This document shows positions 44,554 to 53,601 of a stretch of DNA of 64,000 bases, one piece after another. Made by a program: the position numbers and the translations under genes. The stretch's first letter is position 1, and each line of letters starts with the position of its first letter. Origin of the DNA: JAUZRW01 sp034437755 (GTDB taxonomy: Bacteria; Chloroflexota; Anaerolineae; Aggregatilineales; Phototrophicaceae); NCBI GenBank assembly GCA_034437755.1, contig DAOTTV010000005.1, forward strand, positions 1 to 64,000, read 5' to 3'. The notes below the pieces were generated by a model. It saw nothing but the letters and a program-made list of their open reading frames with translations, made no database searches and was not told the origin of the DNA.

Positions 44554-44860
44554 CCTTGTGAGCTAAGTGCTAGGTGAAAATATCCATTCTTAACATAATT
44601 GAGGATATGTCCAGACCGGTTTTATGCTACCATGATTCATAAACAGCCATGAATTAATATTCTTTCTGTGGCAATAATCGCGCTTTAACAGCGTGCTGAA
44701 TATCTGCACACCCCCTTATGCCACCTTTAAAGAGACTATTACCTAATCTACCCATTGTCACCAATATCATGCTGATGATCGTTGGTTATAATAGACCTAG
44801 TTACCTTACAGGATTTCCCTGAGACTGAAAATCGGTAACAACGGAAGCGAGGACAATACC
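44554..44860 (+). promoter_or_regulatory. divergent intergenic region with a -10 element
   Basis: This 307-base gap between surE and the ParB-like gene holds a TATAAT at 44787-44792, about 70 bases before the plus-strand ATG, and GAGGA seven bases before that ATG. A TTGTCA at 44755-44760 is too far from it to be a normal -35. Nothing else is recognisable. Confidence 0.35.
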
Positions 44861-45844
44861 ATGGCTGAAGATCGTAACTTTCAGAGCAATTACATCGAAG
44901 GCGTGACCAAGTTCCAGAATTTGCGCACCCGTGCCTTCATCCAAGAGATGCTGAGCCTGCTTCGTGGTAAATCAACCGAATTATTGAGCTTCGACGATGT
45001 ACGCGCCCGTTTGCGCCTGCGCGAAGAGAGCTATAAAGGCTTGCACGACATCCCACTCGAGCGCATCGTGGGTAGTGTCGGGCGCTATCGTGAGTTTACG
45101 AACACGTTTTTGCCGCGCAATAACGAAACCCGCGAGCGTTGGGGGCGCGTCTATGCCAAGATGAATAGCATGGAAGGCGTGCCACCGATCGATGTTTATC
45201 AGGTCGGTGATGTGTACTTCGTGCGCGATGGCAATCACCGCGTCTCGGTCGCGCGCCAAATTGGTGCGAAGACGATACAGGCGCATGTGACCGAACTGCC
45301 GACGACCGTCGAGCTTGATCCCGGCACTACTTTGGAGGATCTGGACAAAGCGGCGAGCTATATCGCCTTTTTAGACGAGACCGAACTGCGGCTGACGCGC
45401 CCCCATCATCAGAGCATCCAACTCTCTAACCCATCAGCCTATGCCGAACTGCTGGGGCACATCTACTTACACGGGCAAGTGATGGAGCAAATGCGCGGCG
45501 AACCCGTGAAAATGTCGGAAGCCGCCGCCGATTGGTACGACAACATCTATCGTCCGGCAGTGACGCTGATCCGCAAGCATAACGTGCTCGAACGGGCGGG
45601 CGAAGACGACCACACCGAAGCCGATTTGTACATCTGGATGATCGATCACCTGCGCGACATCCGCCGCCGCTATACTCATGCGGACGACGAGCGCCGTAAG
45701 TTCAGTCATGCGCTGGTCGATTATCTGTCGGAGAAGAAGATTGCAATCCCGCGTGAATTGCTGGATGAAGATGATGAGACCGTCTTGCTCTCGCGCTCGC
45801 AGGTGATGCAACAAATCCGCCGCGAGAACAACAGCCAGTCGTAG
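44861..45844 (+). CDS. ParB/sulfiredoxin-like fold protein, possible regulator
   Basis: The 327-residue protein has a ParB-like core near residues 95-145 with the signature VYFVRDGNHRVSVARQIGAK, which in ParB and relatives binds nucleotide. Before it lies a helical region (LSFDDVRARLRLREESYKG, GRYREF). The C-terminal half has WYDNIYRPAVTLIRKH and TEADLYIWMIDHL, a pattern common in this phylum in proteins labelled as transcriptional regulators. DNA binding is not shown by any helix-turn-helix I can see. Function uncertain. It faces the TrpC-like gene tail to tail. Confidence 0.72.
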   Translation: MAEDRNFQSNYIEGVTKFQNLRTRAFIQEMLSLLRGKSTELLSFDDVRARLRLREESYKGLHDIPLERIVGSVGRYREFTNTFLPRNNETRERWGRVYAKMNSMEGVPPIDVYQVGDVYFVRDGNHRVSVARQIGAKTIQAHVTELPTTVELDPGTTLEDLDKAASYIAFLDETELRLTRPHHQSIQLSNPSAYAELLGHIYLHGQVMEQMRGEPVKMSEAAADWYDNIYRPAVTLIRKHNVLERAGEDDHTEADLYIWMIDHLRDIRRRYTHADDERRKFSHALVDYLSEKKIAIPRELLDEDDETVLLSRSQVMQQIRRENNSQS

Positions 45845-45853
45845 ACCCCGAAG

Positions 45854-46657
45854 CTAGCGGGCGGCGCGCTCGGCTTCGGCTGTTTGCAACAAGTCGCGGA
45901 TAATGCGCGCTGATCGCTCGTGCCGCAGTAAATCCTCACTGACGATAATCGCATCGACCGCCGTCTGCACGGCGAACGCCACTTCGTCCAGCGTATAGAG
46001 CGTCGGCACGGGTAAGACATGCACGTAATGCGGGAGATCGTGCCGCACATCATGCAAAAATTCGATCGTCTGCTCAAGATTGCCCGTATGTTGTGGGTCG
46101 CCAAAGGCGAGCGCGTGCGGGCTGAGCGTGAGCGCCGCGTCTAAATCTTCGGGCGTGTCAATCTGCACCATCGCCGTCATCTTCCAGCGTTGCGTCATGC
46201 TCACACACTGGCGCAAGGTCGCTTGATCGAGAAAGCTGTTATAGAGCATGATCGACGAGGCATCGGCACTGCGGGCGAGCATCACGTTGTATTCATCGAG
46301 GATGTAATTTTGATAGAGGACTGGCGCATCCCCCAGCGCCCGCGCGACAATCAGCATATCGTCGAGATCATCTTCGTAAATCGCGTGATCGGTGAAGAAG
46401 GCGATGGCGTGAGCGCCGTTGTACAGGCAGTGTAACGCGCTGGTGACGGGATCGTAGCGCAGCGGGCGCGTCACCTGTGCGATGAGCGTGATCGCCTGTT
46501 TATCGCTGGCGAAGCTGAGCAAGCGCCGCGGACGATGTTGCATCTGCGCCATCGCCAACACCGCTTCGGTCGGCGTGTGGTGTTTGCGTTGCTCCAGATG
46601 TTTGCGCTTCGTCGCTAGAATAATATCGCGATTGACGTGTAGGCTACCCGTTGCCAT
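45854..46657 (-). CDS. indole-3-glycerol-phosphate synthase-like protein with its catalytic residues replaced
   Basis: The TIM-barrel outline of TrpC is present from residue 55 on: ITLIAQVTRP, AIAFFTDHAIYEDDLDDML, VLYQNYILDEYNVMLAR, and AVDAIIVSEDLLR at the end. But every key residue is altered. Compared with the S. solfataricus enzyme, Glu51 is Gln61, Lys53 is Thr63, Lys110 is Gln116 and Glu159 is Gln165; the Asn180 and Glu210/Ser211 regions do not match. It is unlikely to make indole-glycerol phosphate. It may bind a ligand or regulate. No other trp gene is near. Confidence 0.78.
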   Translation of the reverse strand: MATGSLHVNRDIILATKRKHLEQRKHHTPTEAVLAMAQMQHRPRRLLSFASDKQAITLIAQVTRPLRYDPVTSALHCLYNGAHAIAFFTDHAIYEDDLDDMLIVARALGDAPVLYQNYILDEYNVMLARSADASSIMLYNSFLDQATLRQCVSMTQRWKMTAMVQIDTPEDLDAALTLSPHALAFGDPQHTGNLEQTIEFLHDVRHDLPHYVHVLPVPTLYTLDEVAFAVQTAVDAIIVSEDLLRHERSARIIRDLLQTAEAERAAR

Positions 46658-46788
46658 TATGTAGACTTTCTCATGCTTATCAGCGTACAGTAAAGTGATT
46701 TTACCATGCTTTTCTCATTCTAGCCCAAAATTCCTAAGTCTATGTGCGAAAATTGTACGATAACGTTTATGCCACGTATGAAAGGCTG

Positions 46789-46797
46789 TGTTATAAT
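46789..46797 (+). promoter_or_regulatory. extended -10 promoter before gatC
   Basis: TGTTATAAT (46789-46797) is an extended -10. A start site near 46804 would give a leader of about 36 bases to the GTG at 46840, which has AAGGGA eight bases upstream. Confidence 0.5.
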
Positions 46798-46839
46798 ACG
46801 ATTGTCTTGAACCAGATGAGTACCGTAAGGGACAGTATC

Positions 46840-47145
46840 GTGTCTGATAGCGCAACACTAACGCCGGAAGAAGTTCGTGAGATTGCCGAACTCGCTAAAC
46901 TTGACCTGAGCGATGAGGATGTCCAGCTCTATGCCGCGCAACTGACGGAGATTCTATCGTATTTCCAATTATTACAAGAGGTCGATACCAGCATGATTGA
47001 CCCCACCGCGACCATTATCCCCATGCGTAGCGTCATGCGAGCAGATAGCGATCCGGCGGCAATTACTCCCGATCGCGCGACGGCAAACGCGGCAGATGCC
47101 GAAGCCAATCAATTCAAAGTCAGTGCCGTTTTAGGCAATGAATAA
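46840..47145 (+). CDS. gatC: Asp/Glu-tRNA amidotransferase subunit C
   Basis: GatC is the small subunit that holds together the GatCAB amidotransferase, which converts Glu-tRNA(Gln) or Asp-tRNA(Asn) to Gln- or Asn-tRNA. The family pattern is clear: LTPEEVREIAELAKLDLSDE, YAAQLTEILSYFQLLQEVDT and MRSVMRAD. The GTG at 46840 has a good ribosome binding site and gives 101 residues; ATGs at 46816 and 46744 are open upstream. gatA and gatB are not in the window. A response-regulator gene follows after 14 bases. Confidence 0.9.
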   Translation: MSDSATLTPEEVREIAELAKLDLSDEDVQLYAAQLTEILSYFQLLQEVDTSMIDPTATIIPMRSVMRADSDPAAITPDRATANAADAEANQFKVSAVLGNE

Positions 47146-47159
47146 GTAAAGGGAACCTC

Positions 47160-48032
47160 ATGGCAAACAATCGGCTTCTTTTAATTGAAGACGACTTCGA
47201 CGTGGCAGAGATGCTACTGATGTACTTCCAATCGATTGATTATGAAGTCATCCATTCTGAAACCGGGAAGGGCGGTATTGAGATTGCGCGCACCAAATTT
47301 CCTAATCTCATCCTGCTGGACGTGATGTTGCCCGATATGGATGGCTACGAAGTGTGCTTGAAGTTGCGCGGCATGTCGATGACCAAATACATCCCGACGC
47401 TCTTCTTGACGCAGAAGGACGAACGCGCGAGCAAGGTCAAAGGGCTAGAATTGGGCGCAGACGATTACATTACCAAGCCCTTCGATATTGATGAACTGCG
47501 CTTGCGCGTCGAAGGCGCAATCCGGCGGGCGACCCGCGATAACCTGCACGAGACGCGCACCGGCTTACCCACAGGCCCGCTCTTACAAGAAGAGCGCGAG
47601 CGGCGACAGGCTGACCCGACCTTCAAGGAGTTGGTGTTCAAGTTGCACGGCTTCGGCACGTATAGCGATGTGTACAGCTTCCTCGCGGCGAATGACGTGC
47701 TGTACCACGCCGGCAAGACCATCCGCGATGTGCTGAGCGACAAAGGGCGCGATGATGATTTCGTCGGCATCGACAAAGACGAATTTGTGGTGATGACCAC
47801 GCTCGCAGATACCGACGATCTCGAAGAGACGATCAAGACGACTTTTAACGCCGACGTGCGGACTTTCTACAGCTTCGCCGATGCTGATCGCGGCGGTATC
47901 CTCATCAAAGAGGACGACGATAGCGAACGCTTCGTGCCGATGATGAGCTTGACGACCGGCGACCCTGCCCCAGTTGTCACCGAAGAGCCGGATAACAGCG
48001 ACAACGACAAGAGCAGTCTGCTGGACTGGTGA
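47160..48032 (+). CDS. response regulator with degenerate GGDEF domain
   Basis: The receiver (residues 4-122) is intact: IEDDFD, acceptor Asp in LLDVMLPDMDG (near 54), FLTQK and ITKPF. Residues about 130-240 follow the GGDEF fold (TGLPTGPLLQEER, then DDDFVGIDKDEFVV near 198), but the signature GGDEF reads DKDEF, so diguanylate cyclase activity is unlikely. It may still bind GTP or c-di-GMP. The tail (240-290) is acidic and polar. It follows gatC by 14 bases, an unexpected pairing. Confidence 0.85.
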   Translation: MANNRLLLIEDDFDVAEMLLMYFQSIDYEVIHSETGKGGIEIARTKFPNLILLDVMLPDMDGYEVCLKLRGMSMTKYIPTLFLTQKDERASKVKGLELGADDYITKPFDIDELRLRVEGAIRRATRDNLHETRTGLPTGPLLQEERERRQADPTFKELVFKLHGFGTYSDVYSFLAANDVLYHAGKTIRDVLSDKGRDDDFVGIDKDEFVVMTTLADTDDLEETIKTTFNADVRTFYSFADADRGGILIKEDDDSERFVPMMSLTTGDPAPVVTEEPDNSDNDKSSLLDW

Positions 48033-48047
48033 AGGCGCGCTGTAACA

Positions 48048-48078
48048 GCCCCTCGCCGAGCTATATCAGGAGAGGGGC
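48048..48078. terminator. hairpin between convergent genes
   Basis: GCCCCTC (48048-48054) pairs with GAGGGGC (48072-48078). It lies 16 bases after the response-regulator stop and eight bases before the end of the convergent aminotransferase gene. Confidence 0.5.
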
Positions 48079-48085
48079 GCGGGCT

Positions 48086-49264
48086 TTAACTGAGGGCGCT
48101 CGCCATGCGCTCAAGGGCTTGCGACAAAATCGAGCGCGGACATGCGAAGTTCAGTCGCACGTAATCATCGTAATGCTTGCCGAAGAACGTCCCCGCGTTG
48201 AAGGCGACTTTCGCTTCCTGCAAGAAAAATTCCTGCAAATTCTGCTCACCGGTAGCGACTGCACGCCCGTCAATCCACATCAAATACGTTGCCGACGGAA
48301 TCGTGAAACGCAATTGTGGCATATGCTCGCGCATGTACGAGACCGTGTAATCGCGATTGGCGCGCATGTAATCCAGCGCGGCACGCAACCAGTCGTCGCC
48401 ATCACGATAGGCGGCGGTGGTGGCGGTATACGCCGTGTTGCCGGCATGATAGCCGGACATCTGCGAGATGGTCGCGATGCGCTGGCGTAACTCGGCATTT
48501 TTGACGATGGCGAACGTGCAGGGCAAGCCCGCGAGATTGAAGGTCTTGCTGGGGGCGAACATCGTCACCGTGTTCTCAGCGATTTCGGGCGCGATTGCCG
48601 CGAGCGGGGCGAAGTCGTCGGCTTCCATCAGCAGGTCACCGTGAATATGATCGGCGGCGATGGTGATATTATGGCGCAGGCATAGCTCAGCGAGTTGTTC
48701 ACGGTCAGCGCGCTGGAGCGAGTAGCCCGCCGGATTATGTGGATCGCACAGGTAATAGAGCGACGTTTGCGGCAGGATGGCTTCTTCAAGGCGATCGAAA
48801 TCAAGCGCATAGGTGAAGCTCTGGTCGTCATGATCGACGCGCACCATATCCACCATCTGCGGGAAGCGCCCACGGTTGGACGGAATCTTGTGGAAGGGGC
48901 CGTAGACCGGCGTGTTCATCAAGATGCCATCGCCGACACGCCCGACCGCCTGCGTCACGACATTGAGCATCAACACCATGCCGGGATTGAAGACGATCTC
49001 CTCCGGTGCAATCGCCCAGTCGTAGCGGTCTTTCATGCGGGCGACGATCAACTCGCGCAGTTCTTGCGGCGGGCCTTCATAGCCGAAGATGCCGTGATCG
49101 ACGCGCGCGTGCAAGGCTGTCAGAATCTCCGGCGCGGTCTTGAAGTCCATCTCCGCGACCCACAACGGCAGTACGTCCTCGCCAAATAGTGTCCATTTAT
49201 AGCAAGACGTATCGCGCCGTTCGATCACGGTGTCGAAGTCATATGGTGCGGATGGTGCAGTCAT
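48086..49264 (-). CDS. MalY/PatB-type PLP aminotransferase (C-S lyase)
   Basis: This fold type I PLP enzyme resembles cystathionine beta-lyases of the MalY/PatB group, which cleave cysteine conjugates or cystathionine. The start carries RRDTSCYKW and LWVAEMDF, typical of that group. PLP contacts include CDPHNPAGYS (near 168-177), DHIHGD (near 201) and the Schiff-base Lys in FAPSKTFNLAG (near 236). At 392 residues it is full length. Substrate not resolved. No sulfur gene is adjacent. Confidence 0.88.
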   Translation of the reverse strand: MTAPSAPYDFDTVIERRDTSCYKWTLFGEDVLPLWVAEMDFKTAPEILTALHARVDHGIFGYEGPPQELRELIVARMKDRYDWAIAPEEIVFNPGMVLMLNVVTQAVGRVGDGILMNTPVYGPFHKIPSNRGRFPQMVDMVRVDHDDQSFTYALDFDRLEEAILPQTSLYYLCDPHNPAGYSLQRADREQLAELCLRHNITIAADHIHGDLLMEADDFAPLAAIAPEIAENTVTMFAPSKTFNLAGLPCTFAIVKNAELRQRIATISQMSGYHAGNTAYTATTAAYRDGDDWLRAALDYMRANRDYTVSYMREHMPQLRFTIPSATYLMWIDGRAVATGEQNLQEFFLQEAKVAFNAGTFFGKHYDDYVRLNFACPRSILSQALERMASALS

Positions 49265-49367
49265 AGGCTATACGCTTTCATCGGGTATATGCGTGTAATT
49301 GCCTCGATTATGACGGGATAGCCCCCGACGTGCAAGCACCATTAAGCATTGGTTTAAGTGCCACGCC

Positions 49368-50291
49368 CTAGCGACACGTGTCCGGTAGCAGCGCGTTTGT
49401 ATCCGGCGGGGCGATGTTGATGCGCACGATCACCTCAGCCGGGCTGACGCTTTGCAGGAACTCTTGCATGATGGTGCGCGTCTCGCTCGTGGCAGTGTCG
49501 AGGATGCCATCTTCGATCGCTTGCTCGCGGAATTGGCGCAGGGCATAATCGCGCGTGTTATCTTCGAGTTCGCTGGATGGATCAGCGAATGCGCCCCGCT
49601 CGCGCTCGACTACGTAGGACTCGCTCTCGTTGAGGAAGCAGGCGCGCAGGGCGGGCGCAGGCAGGTTGAGCGTCAGCGTTTGTGCGCTGGGATTATAGGT
49701 GATGTCCTCCTCGCTGATGGCGCTGACATCGATGCCGGCTTCGATATGCCCGACGGCGACCATCACCACATTCTCGCCATATAAGCGCGTGAGCGCGGCC
49801 GGTATATCGGATTGGGCGGTGAAGACCTGCGAATAATTGAAGCGCGTCGTCACAATCTCGGAGAGAGCTTGCACGCGCTCGACGCTCGGCACGTAGACCG
49901 TATCCGGCACATCAACTGTGATGCGGTCGTCCCAATCGACAAAGGACAGATCCACGCGGAAGAAGCTCGCCATGTTGCCGATCAAATCGGTGGCTTCGCG
50001 CCCGGCAGTGAACAAGCCGACGCTGACCACGACGAAGAACAGCAGGCTACACATCAGCATCCCGCCGAAAATCCACAGGCACGAGCGCCCGCTGAACGCG
50101 ATAACATCGTCGTCGGCGGGCGGTGTGAGCGGGGCGGCGGGGGCGGGGGCATCGGTGCCGGTGCCCGTCGCCTGTCGCGGCGGCAAGACGATCTCCACGT
50201 ATTCGTCATCGGGCGGCGTTTGTCCGCCGGCATTCGGTGGCAGGGGCGCGTCCATCTCGGGCGGGGGTGGGGGCTGATTGTCGTTGCTCAT
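49368..50291 (-). CDS. DUF4230 membrane protein
   Basis: The 307-residue protein has a Pro-rich N-terminal region (about 1-62), one transmembrane helix (about 72-95) and an extracytoplasmic DUF4230 domain holding FNYSQVF near 148 and VVMVAVGHIEAGIDVSAI near 175-192. Roles of this family are unknown. GGAGAATGTGATATG in the leader puts GGAGA about ten bases before the ATG. It lies just upstream of a complete dispersed element. Confidence 0.78.
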   Translation of the reverse strand: MSNDNQPPPPPEMDAPLPPNAGGQTPPDDEYVEIVLPPRQATGTGTDAPAPAAPLTPPADDDVIAFSGRSCLWIFGGMLMCSLLFFVVVSVGLFTAGREATDLIGNMASFFRVDLSFVDWDDRITVDVPDTVYVPSVERVQALSEIVTTRFNYSQVFTAQSDIPAALTRLYGENVVMVAVGHIEAGIDVSAISEEDITYNPSAQTLTLNLPAPALRACFLNESESYVVERERGAFADPSSELEDNTRDYALRQFREQAIEDGILDTATSETRTIMQEFLQSVSPAEVIVRINIAPPDTNALLPDTCR

Positions 50292-50341
50292 ATCACATTC
50301 TCCTTGTGCTTGATGGTTCGATGTGGTGCGCGTCTATTCAT

Positions 50342-50507
50342 GTAACTACTCAGCTCTCACCCTAAATCCCTCTCTCGACCGCCACAATGTGGCTAGGCGC
50401 GGGATTGTACACGCGCTTGTCTCCCCTTTTCCCAGCGTAGTGTTCGGGAGAAGGGGCTGGGGGATGCGGGCCAAAGACAGCGCCAATCAATTGCCCTGAG
50501 TAGTTAC
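50342..50507. repeat. complete type 2 dispersed element, abutting a stop codon
   Basis: The 166-base element runs from GTAACTACTCAG (50342-50353) to CTGAGTAGTTAC (50496-50507). The inside differs from type 1: CTCACCCTAAATCCCTCTCT, a hairpin around CCACAATGTGG, and CAATCAATTG near the right end. A 124-base reverse copy lies at 63008-63131. The right end touches the stop codon (50508-50510) of the permease gene without a spare base. Confidence 0.88.
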
Positions 50508-53234
50508 CTATTCATTACGCAAGACGTTCATCACGCGCTCGCGCACGGCGACATTTGCACTGATGATCGTCGCGACCCAGCCGATTAACACGGCGGCGAT
50601 CGTCAGACCGCTGGCGATGGCTTGTGACGAACGCGGCAGGGGCAGTTCGATGCCGCTGAAATTGCCGAAGAGCCAGATTGCCAGCCAGCTGATGCCGATG
50701 CCGATAATCGCGCTCAACAAGCCGACAATCGTTGATTCCACCAGCATGATGAACAGCACGCGCCGTCGTTTGAGGCCGATTGCTTTCAACACGCCGATTT
50801 GTCGCCGCCGTTCCAGCGTCGAGAGCGCGACAGTGTTCGCCATGATGACCGCCGCCGCCGCCAAACTCAAGAGACCGACCACCGTCGGGATCGCCGCGAA
50901 TTGGTCGATCAAGTTCGATAAGAAGCTATCGAAAAATTTGACGTTGAGCGCGACCGTCGGCGGCACGCGCACGGCTGAAAGCTCGGCAATCGCCCGATTG
51001 GCGTGTTCATCATCAACATCATAAGCGAAAATCTGGAAATCGGGTGACTTACCGTTGGTGGCGTTGTGGGGGACGACAGGGCCCGTCCCGCCGAACGCGA
51101 AGCCCGTCGTATACATGCCGACAACGGTATACGTGATCGCGTCGCCGTTCAACTCATACGTCACCTGCGAGCCGATTTCCGCGCCGAGATAGCCCGCCGT
51201 CTCACGCGGGATGACCATCACGCGCTGACCGACATCAGCGGGAGCCAGATTGCGTCCGGCGGTGATGTCCAGCACGCGCGCGTGAATATCAGGCGAGTCA
51301 CTGCGCCAGATGGTCAGGTTATCCCACTGGTAGGGCGCGGTCTGTGCGATCGATGGCGGCCCGCTACTGTTGTTCTCGATCGTGCGAGTGTCTAGCGTGT
51401 AATCGACCCCGTCAACGCTCAGCAGGTCGGCGGACATGAAGCCGCGACTACTGCGCGCATTGACTCCCGGCACGTCGGCGATGGCGTTATTCAACTGCGT
51501 GCGGGCGAACTCCAGCAATGCGGGATTGCCGCCGGGCGAGATCGGCACAGCGATCACGTTGCCGCCGAAGAACTTGCTGACCTGCACGTTGAGCAACTCG
51601 CGCGTCCCCTGCCCGACGAAGGTAATGCTACTGAGCGCGAACATCCCCGCGATGAGGGCGAGCAGGGTCGTGGCGGTGCGCGTCTTCTGCGTGCTGAGGT
51701 TACGCAAGGCTAGCCGCAGATCAACACTGCCGAATGCCGGTAGCTTGCCGATGAGCCACACCAACAGCCACAGCACGAAGGTCAGCACGCCGAGCAGGGC
51801 GAGCGTGACGGCGACGAAGATCACGCCGGTGATATAGGGCGTGTTCGAGCTAATCGCGGACGATAAGCCGAAGGTCGGCGCGATGATACGCCCGACCACC
51901 AGCCCCAGCAAGAGCGTAATCAAGAGCATCATGCCCATCGTCCGCAGGATGCCCAGCCGCGCAATGTGCGTCTCGTTGGGGCGCAGGAGAATGCCGGGGC
52001 GGATTTCGAGCGTGGTCGCCACTGGCACAAGGCTGAAGATCATCGTCGTCACCATGCCCAGTGTCACGCCGTAGAGCAGGGCTTCGCCATGAACGCGGAA
52101 TAAGAGCGATTGCTGGATGAAACGCTCGCCATAAGCGTTGACGATCCCGCCCAGCACCACGCCCAGCACCAGCCCCAGCGCACTGCCGATCAAGCCGAGG
52201 AGCGTGCCCTCTGCCAGAAAGATCAGCGCGACTTGTCGCCCCTTCATGCCGAAGGTTTTCATAGCGGCGATTTCGGTCGTGCGCCGCCGCACGAGTACCA
52301 GCATCGTATTCATGATGCCCACACCACCGATCAGCAACGCGCCCAGCCCCAGCACGACGATGAAATCACCCAGCACCTGCGCGATCACTTCGTTGCGCTC
52401 AAGTTGGGCGAGCGCCGTGTCATGATCAATGCTGGGCGTGGTGAGTTGGGCGCGCTGGAGCAAGCTATCGACGACTTGCGCCCGATTCTCGGCTTGTAGC
52501 GGTTCATCGAAGGCGATCAGCAGTTGATTCACGCCGAGATCAGGGTCGATGTACTGACGGGCGACATCAATATCAATATAGGCAAAGCCGAAGAACGCGC
52601 CCAGAATATTGCGGATACCGGCTTCTTCATCTGCCGAGACGATGCCTGCAATCACGAATTCTTGCTCGGTGCGGGCGATACGGACGCGATCACCGACGCT
52701 CATCCCCTGAGCTTCTGCCATGTTCTCGCTGATGACGACCTGCGCGCCGCCGGTGAACACATCCGCAAAGGACACGCCCGCCGGTTCGATCATGTCAATA
52801 TCACCCACGGCGGGGTAAGTCGCTGGATCGATCAAATAGGTCTCGATGAATTGTGAGGTGCTGAACACGCCACCGCCATCGATGCCGATGATCTGGATAT
52901 TGCCACCGATCACGAATTCGCTGATGTATCCGCCGCGCTCGGCAACGTAGGTGCGGATCGCGCTTAGCTCCTGTTCTGAGAAGAAGATCGCGTCCTCAGT
53001 GCCGACGTTCAATATCTGGTCAGAATCACCGCCACCCTTGATGAGACGCACGTCCCCGCCGAAGTCCCCGCGCACATCGCTCACCAGCGTTTCAGCAATT
53101 GACAAGCCCAGCCCACGCAGGGCAACGACCGTTGCGACACCAGCGGCGATGCACAAAATTGCCAGCGCTACCCAGCGCCCCCCGCGTTGAATATTGCGAA
53201 AGGCGTACTGAAAATAGAATAATAAGCGTCTCAT
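50508..53234 (-). CDS. MacB/FtsX-family ABC transporter permease
   Basis: The 908-residue protein has the duplicated layout of large FtsX-like permeases: an N-terminal helix and extracytoplasmic MacB_PCD-like domain (about 40-250), a block of membrane helices (about 270-500), a second extracytoplasmic domain (about 540-740) and a last helical block (about 765-900). GGVGIMNTMLVLVRRRTTEIAAMK and LERRRQIGVLKAIGLKRRRV are the two FtsX signatures. Such permeases export lipoproteins, peptides or lipids with an ATPase. The ATPase gene is not adjacent here. Confidence 0.9.
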   Translation of the reverse strand: MRRLLFYFQYAFRNIQRGGRWVALAILCIAAGVATVVALRGLGLSIAETLVSDVRGDFGGDVRLIKGGGDSDQILNVGTEDAIFFSEQELSAIRTYVAERGGYISEFVIGGNIQIIGIDGGGVFSTSQFIETYLIDPATYPAVGDIDMIEPAGVSFADVFTGGAQVVISENMAEAQGMSVGDRVRIARTEQEFVIAGIVSADEEAGIRNILGAFFGFAYIDIDVARQYIDPDLGVNQLLIAFDEPLQAENRAQVVDSLLQRAQLTTPSIDHDTALAQLERNEVIAQVLGDFIVVLGLGALLIGGVGIMNTMLVLVRRRTTEIAAMKTFGMKGRQVALIFLAEGTLLGLIGSALGLVLGVVLGGIVNAYGERFIQQSLLFRVHGEALLYGVTLGMVTTMIFSLVPVATTLEIRPGILLRPNETHIARLGILRTMGMMLLITLLLGLVVGRIIAPTFGLSSAISSNTPYITGVIFVAVTLALLGVLTFVLWLLVWLIGKLPAFGSVDLRLALRNLSTQKTRTATTLLALIAGMFALSSITFVGQGTRELLNVQVSKFFGGNVIAVPISPGGNPALLEFARTQLNNAIADVPGVNARSSRGFMSADLLSVDGVDYTLDTRTIENNSSGPPSIAQTAPYQWDNLTIWRSDSPDIHARVLDITAGRNLAPADVGQRVMVIPRETAGYLGAEIGSQVTYELNGDAITYTVVGMYTTGFAFGGTGPVVPHNATNGKSPDFQIFAYDVDDEHANRAIAELSAVRVPPTVALNVKFFDSFLSNLIDQFAAIPTVVGLLSLAAAAVIMANTVALSTLERRRQIGVLKAIGLKRRRVLFIMLVESTIVGLLSAIIGIGISWLAIWLFGNFSGIELPLPRSSQAIASGLTIAAVLIGWVATIISANVAVRERVMNVLRNE

Positions 53235-53450
53235 AAGCTGGTGATCTCTCCGCTGTGATAGGTGCGTGTCGTCTAAAGTTCTCTACGTCATTGTACCGCC
53301 GAAGGTCGCAGAATCGCTTTAAATTGTTGTGAGATATTGCGCGGTATACTGCCAATATGCGCCCCCAAAAAAGACTGTAGCGCGGGCTAGCAATGTCGAT
53401 TATACCGGCGCATGTTCCAATATTCACAAACAAAGCTAGGGTAGTAAGTT

Positions 53451-53543
53451 ATGTCGAAAGGCAAACGAGTTCAGTTACAACAGCGCACACGCGCCCACAA
53501 ACGGCGCGTGCATCGCCAGAAGATCGCGAAGAAAACAGACTAA
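53451..53543 (+). CDS. tiny basic ORF, possible RNA- or DNA-binding peptide
   Basis: An ATG opens a 30-codon frame whose product is very basic, with about 13 Lys/Arg and no hydrophobic segment; its second half has RAHKRRVHRQK. It lies between divergent genes (permease and VanW) and is followed ten bases later by a strong GC hairpin, as a short transcription unit would be. A TATACT box lies about 105 bases upstream, near 53342. The leader lacks a strong ribosome binding site (only TAGGG). It could be a small ribosome-associated protein, or chance. Confidence 0.45.
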   Translation: MSKGKRVQLQQRTRAHKRRVHRQKIAKKTD

Positions 53544-53553
53544 GCATTCATCG

Positions 53554-53587
53554 ACGCGGGGCTTGTCTGTCCGGTGCGCCCCCGCGT
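53554..53587. terminator. GC-rich hairpin after the tiny ORF
   Basis: ACGCGGGG (53554-53561) pairs with CCCCGCGT (53580-53587) over 18 bases. It lies between the stop of the tiny plus-strand ORF and the end of the convergent VanW gene. Confidence 0.55.
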
Positions 53588-53601
53588 TGTTACACCGCGC
53601 C

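Noticed and set aside
44755..44792. TTGTCA and TATAAT as a full promoter before the ParB-like gene
   Set aside because: They are 26 bases apart, too far for a normal -35/-10 pair; only the -10 box is kept as a candidate.
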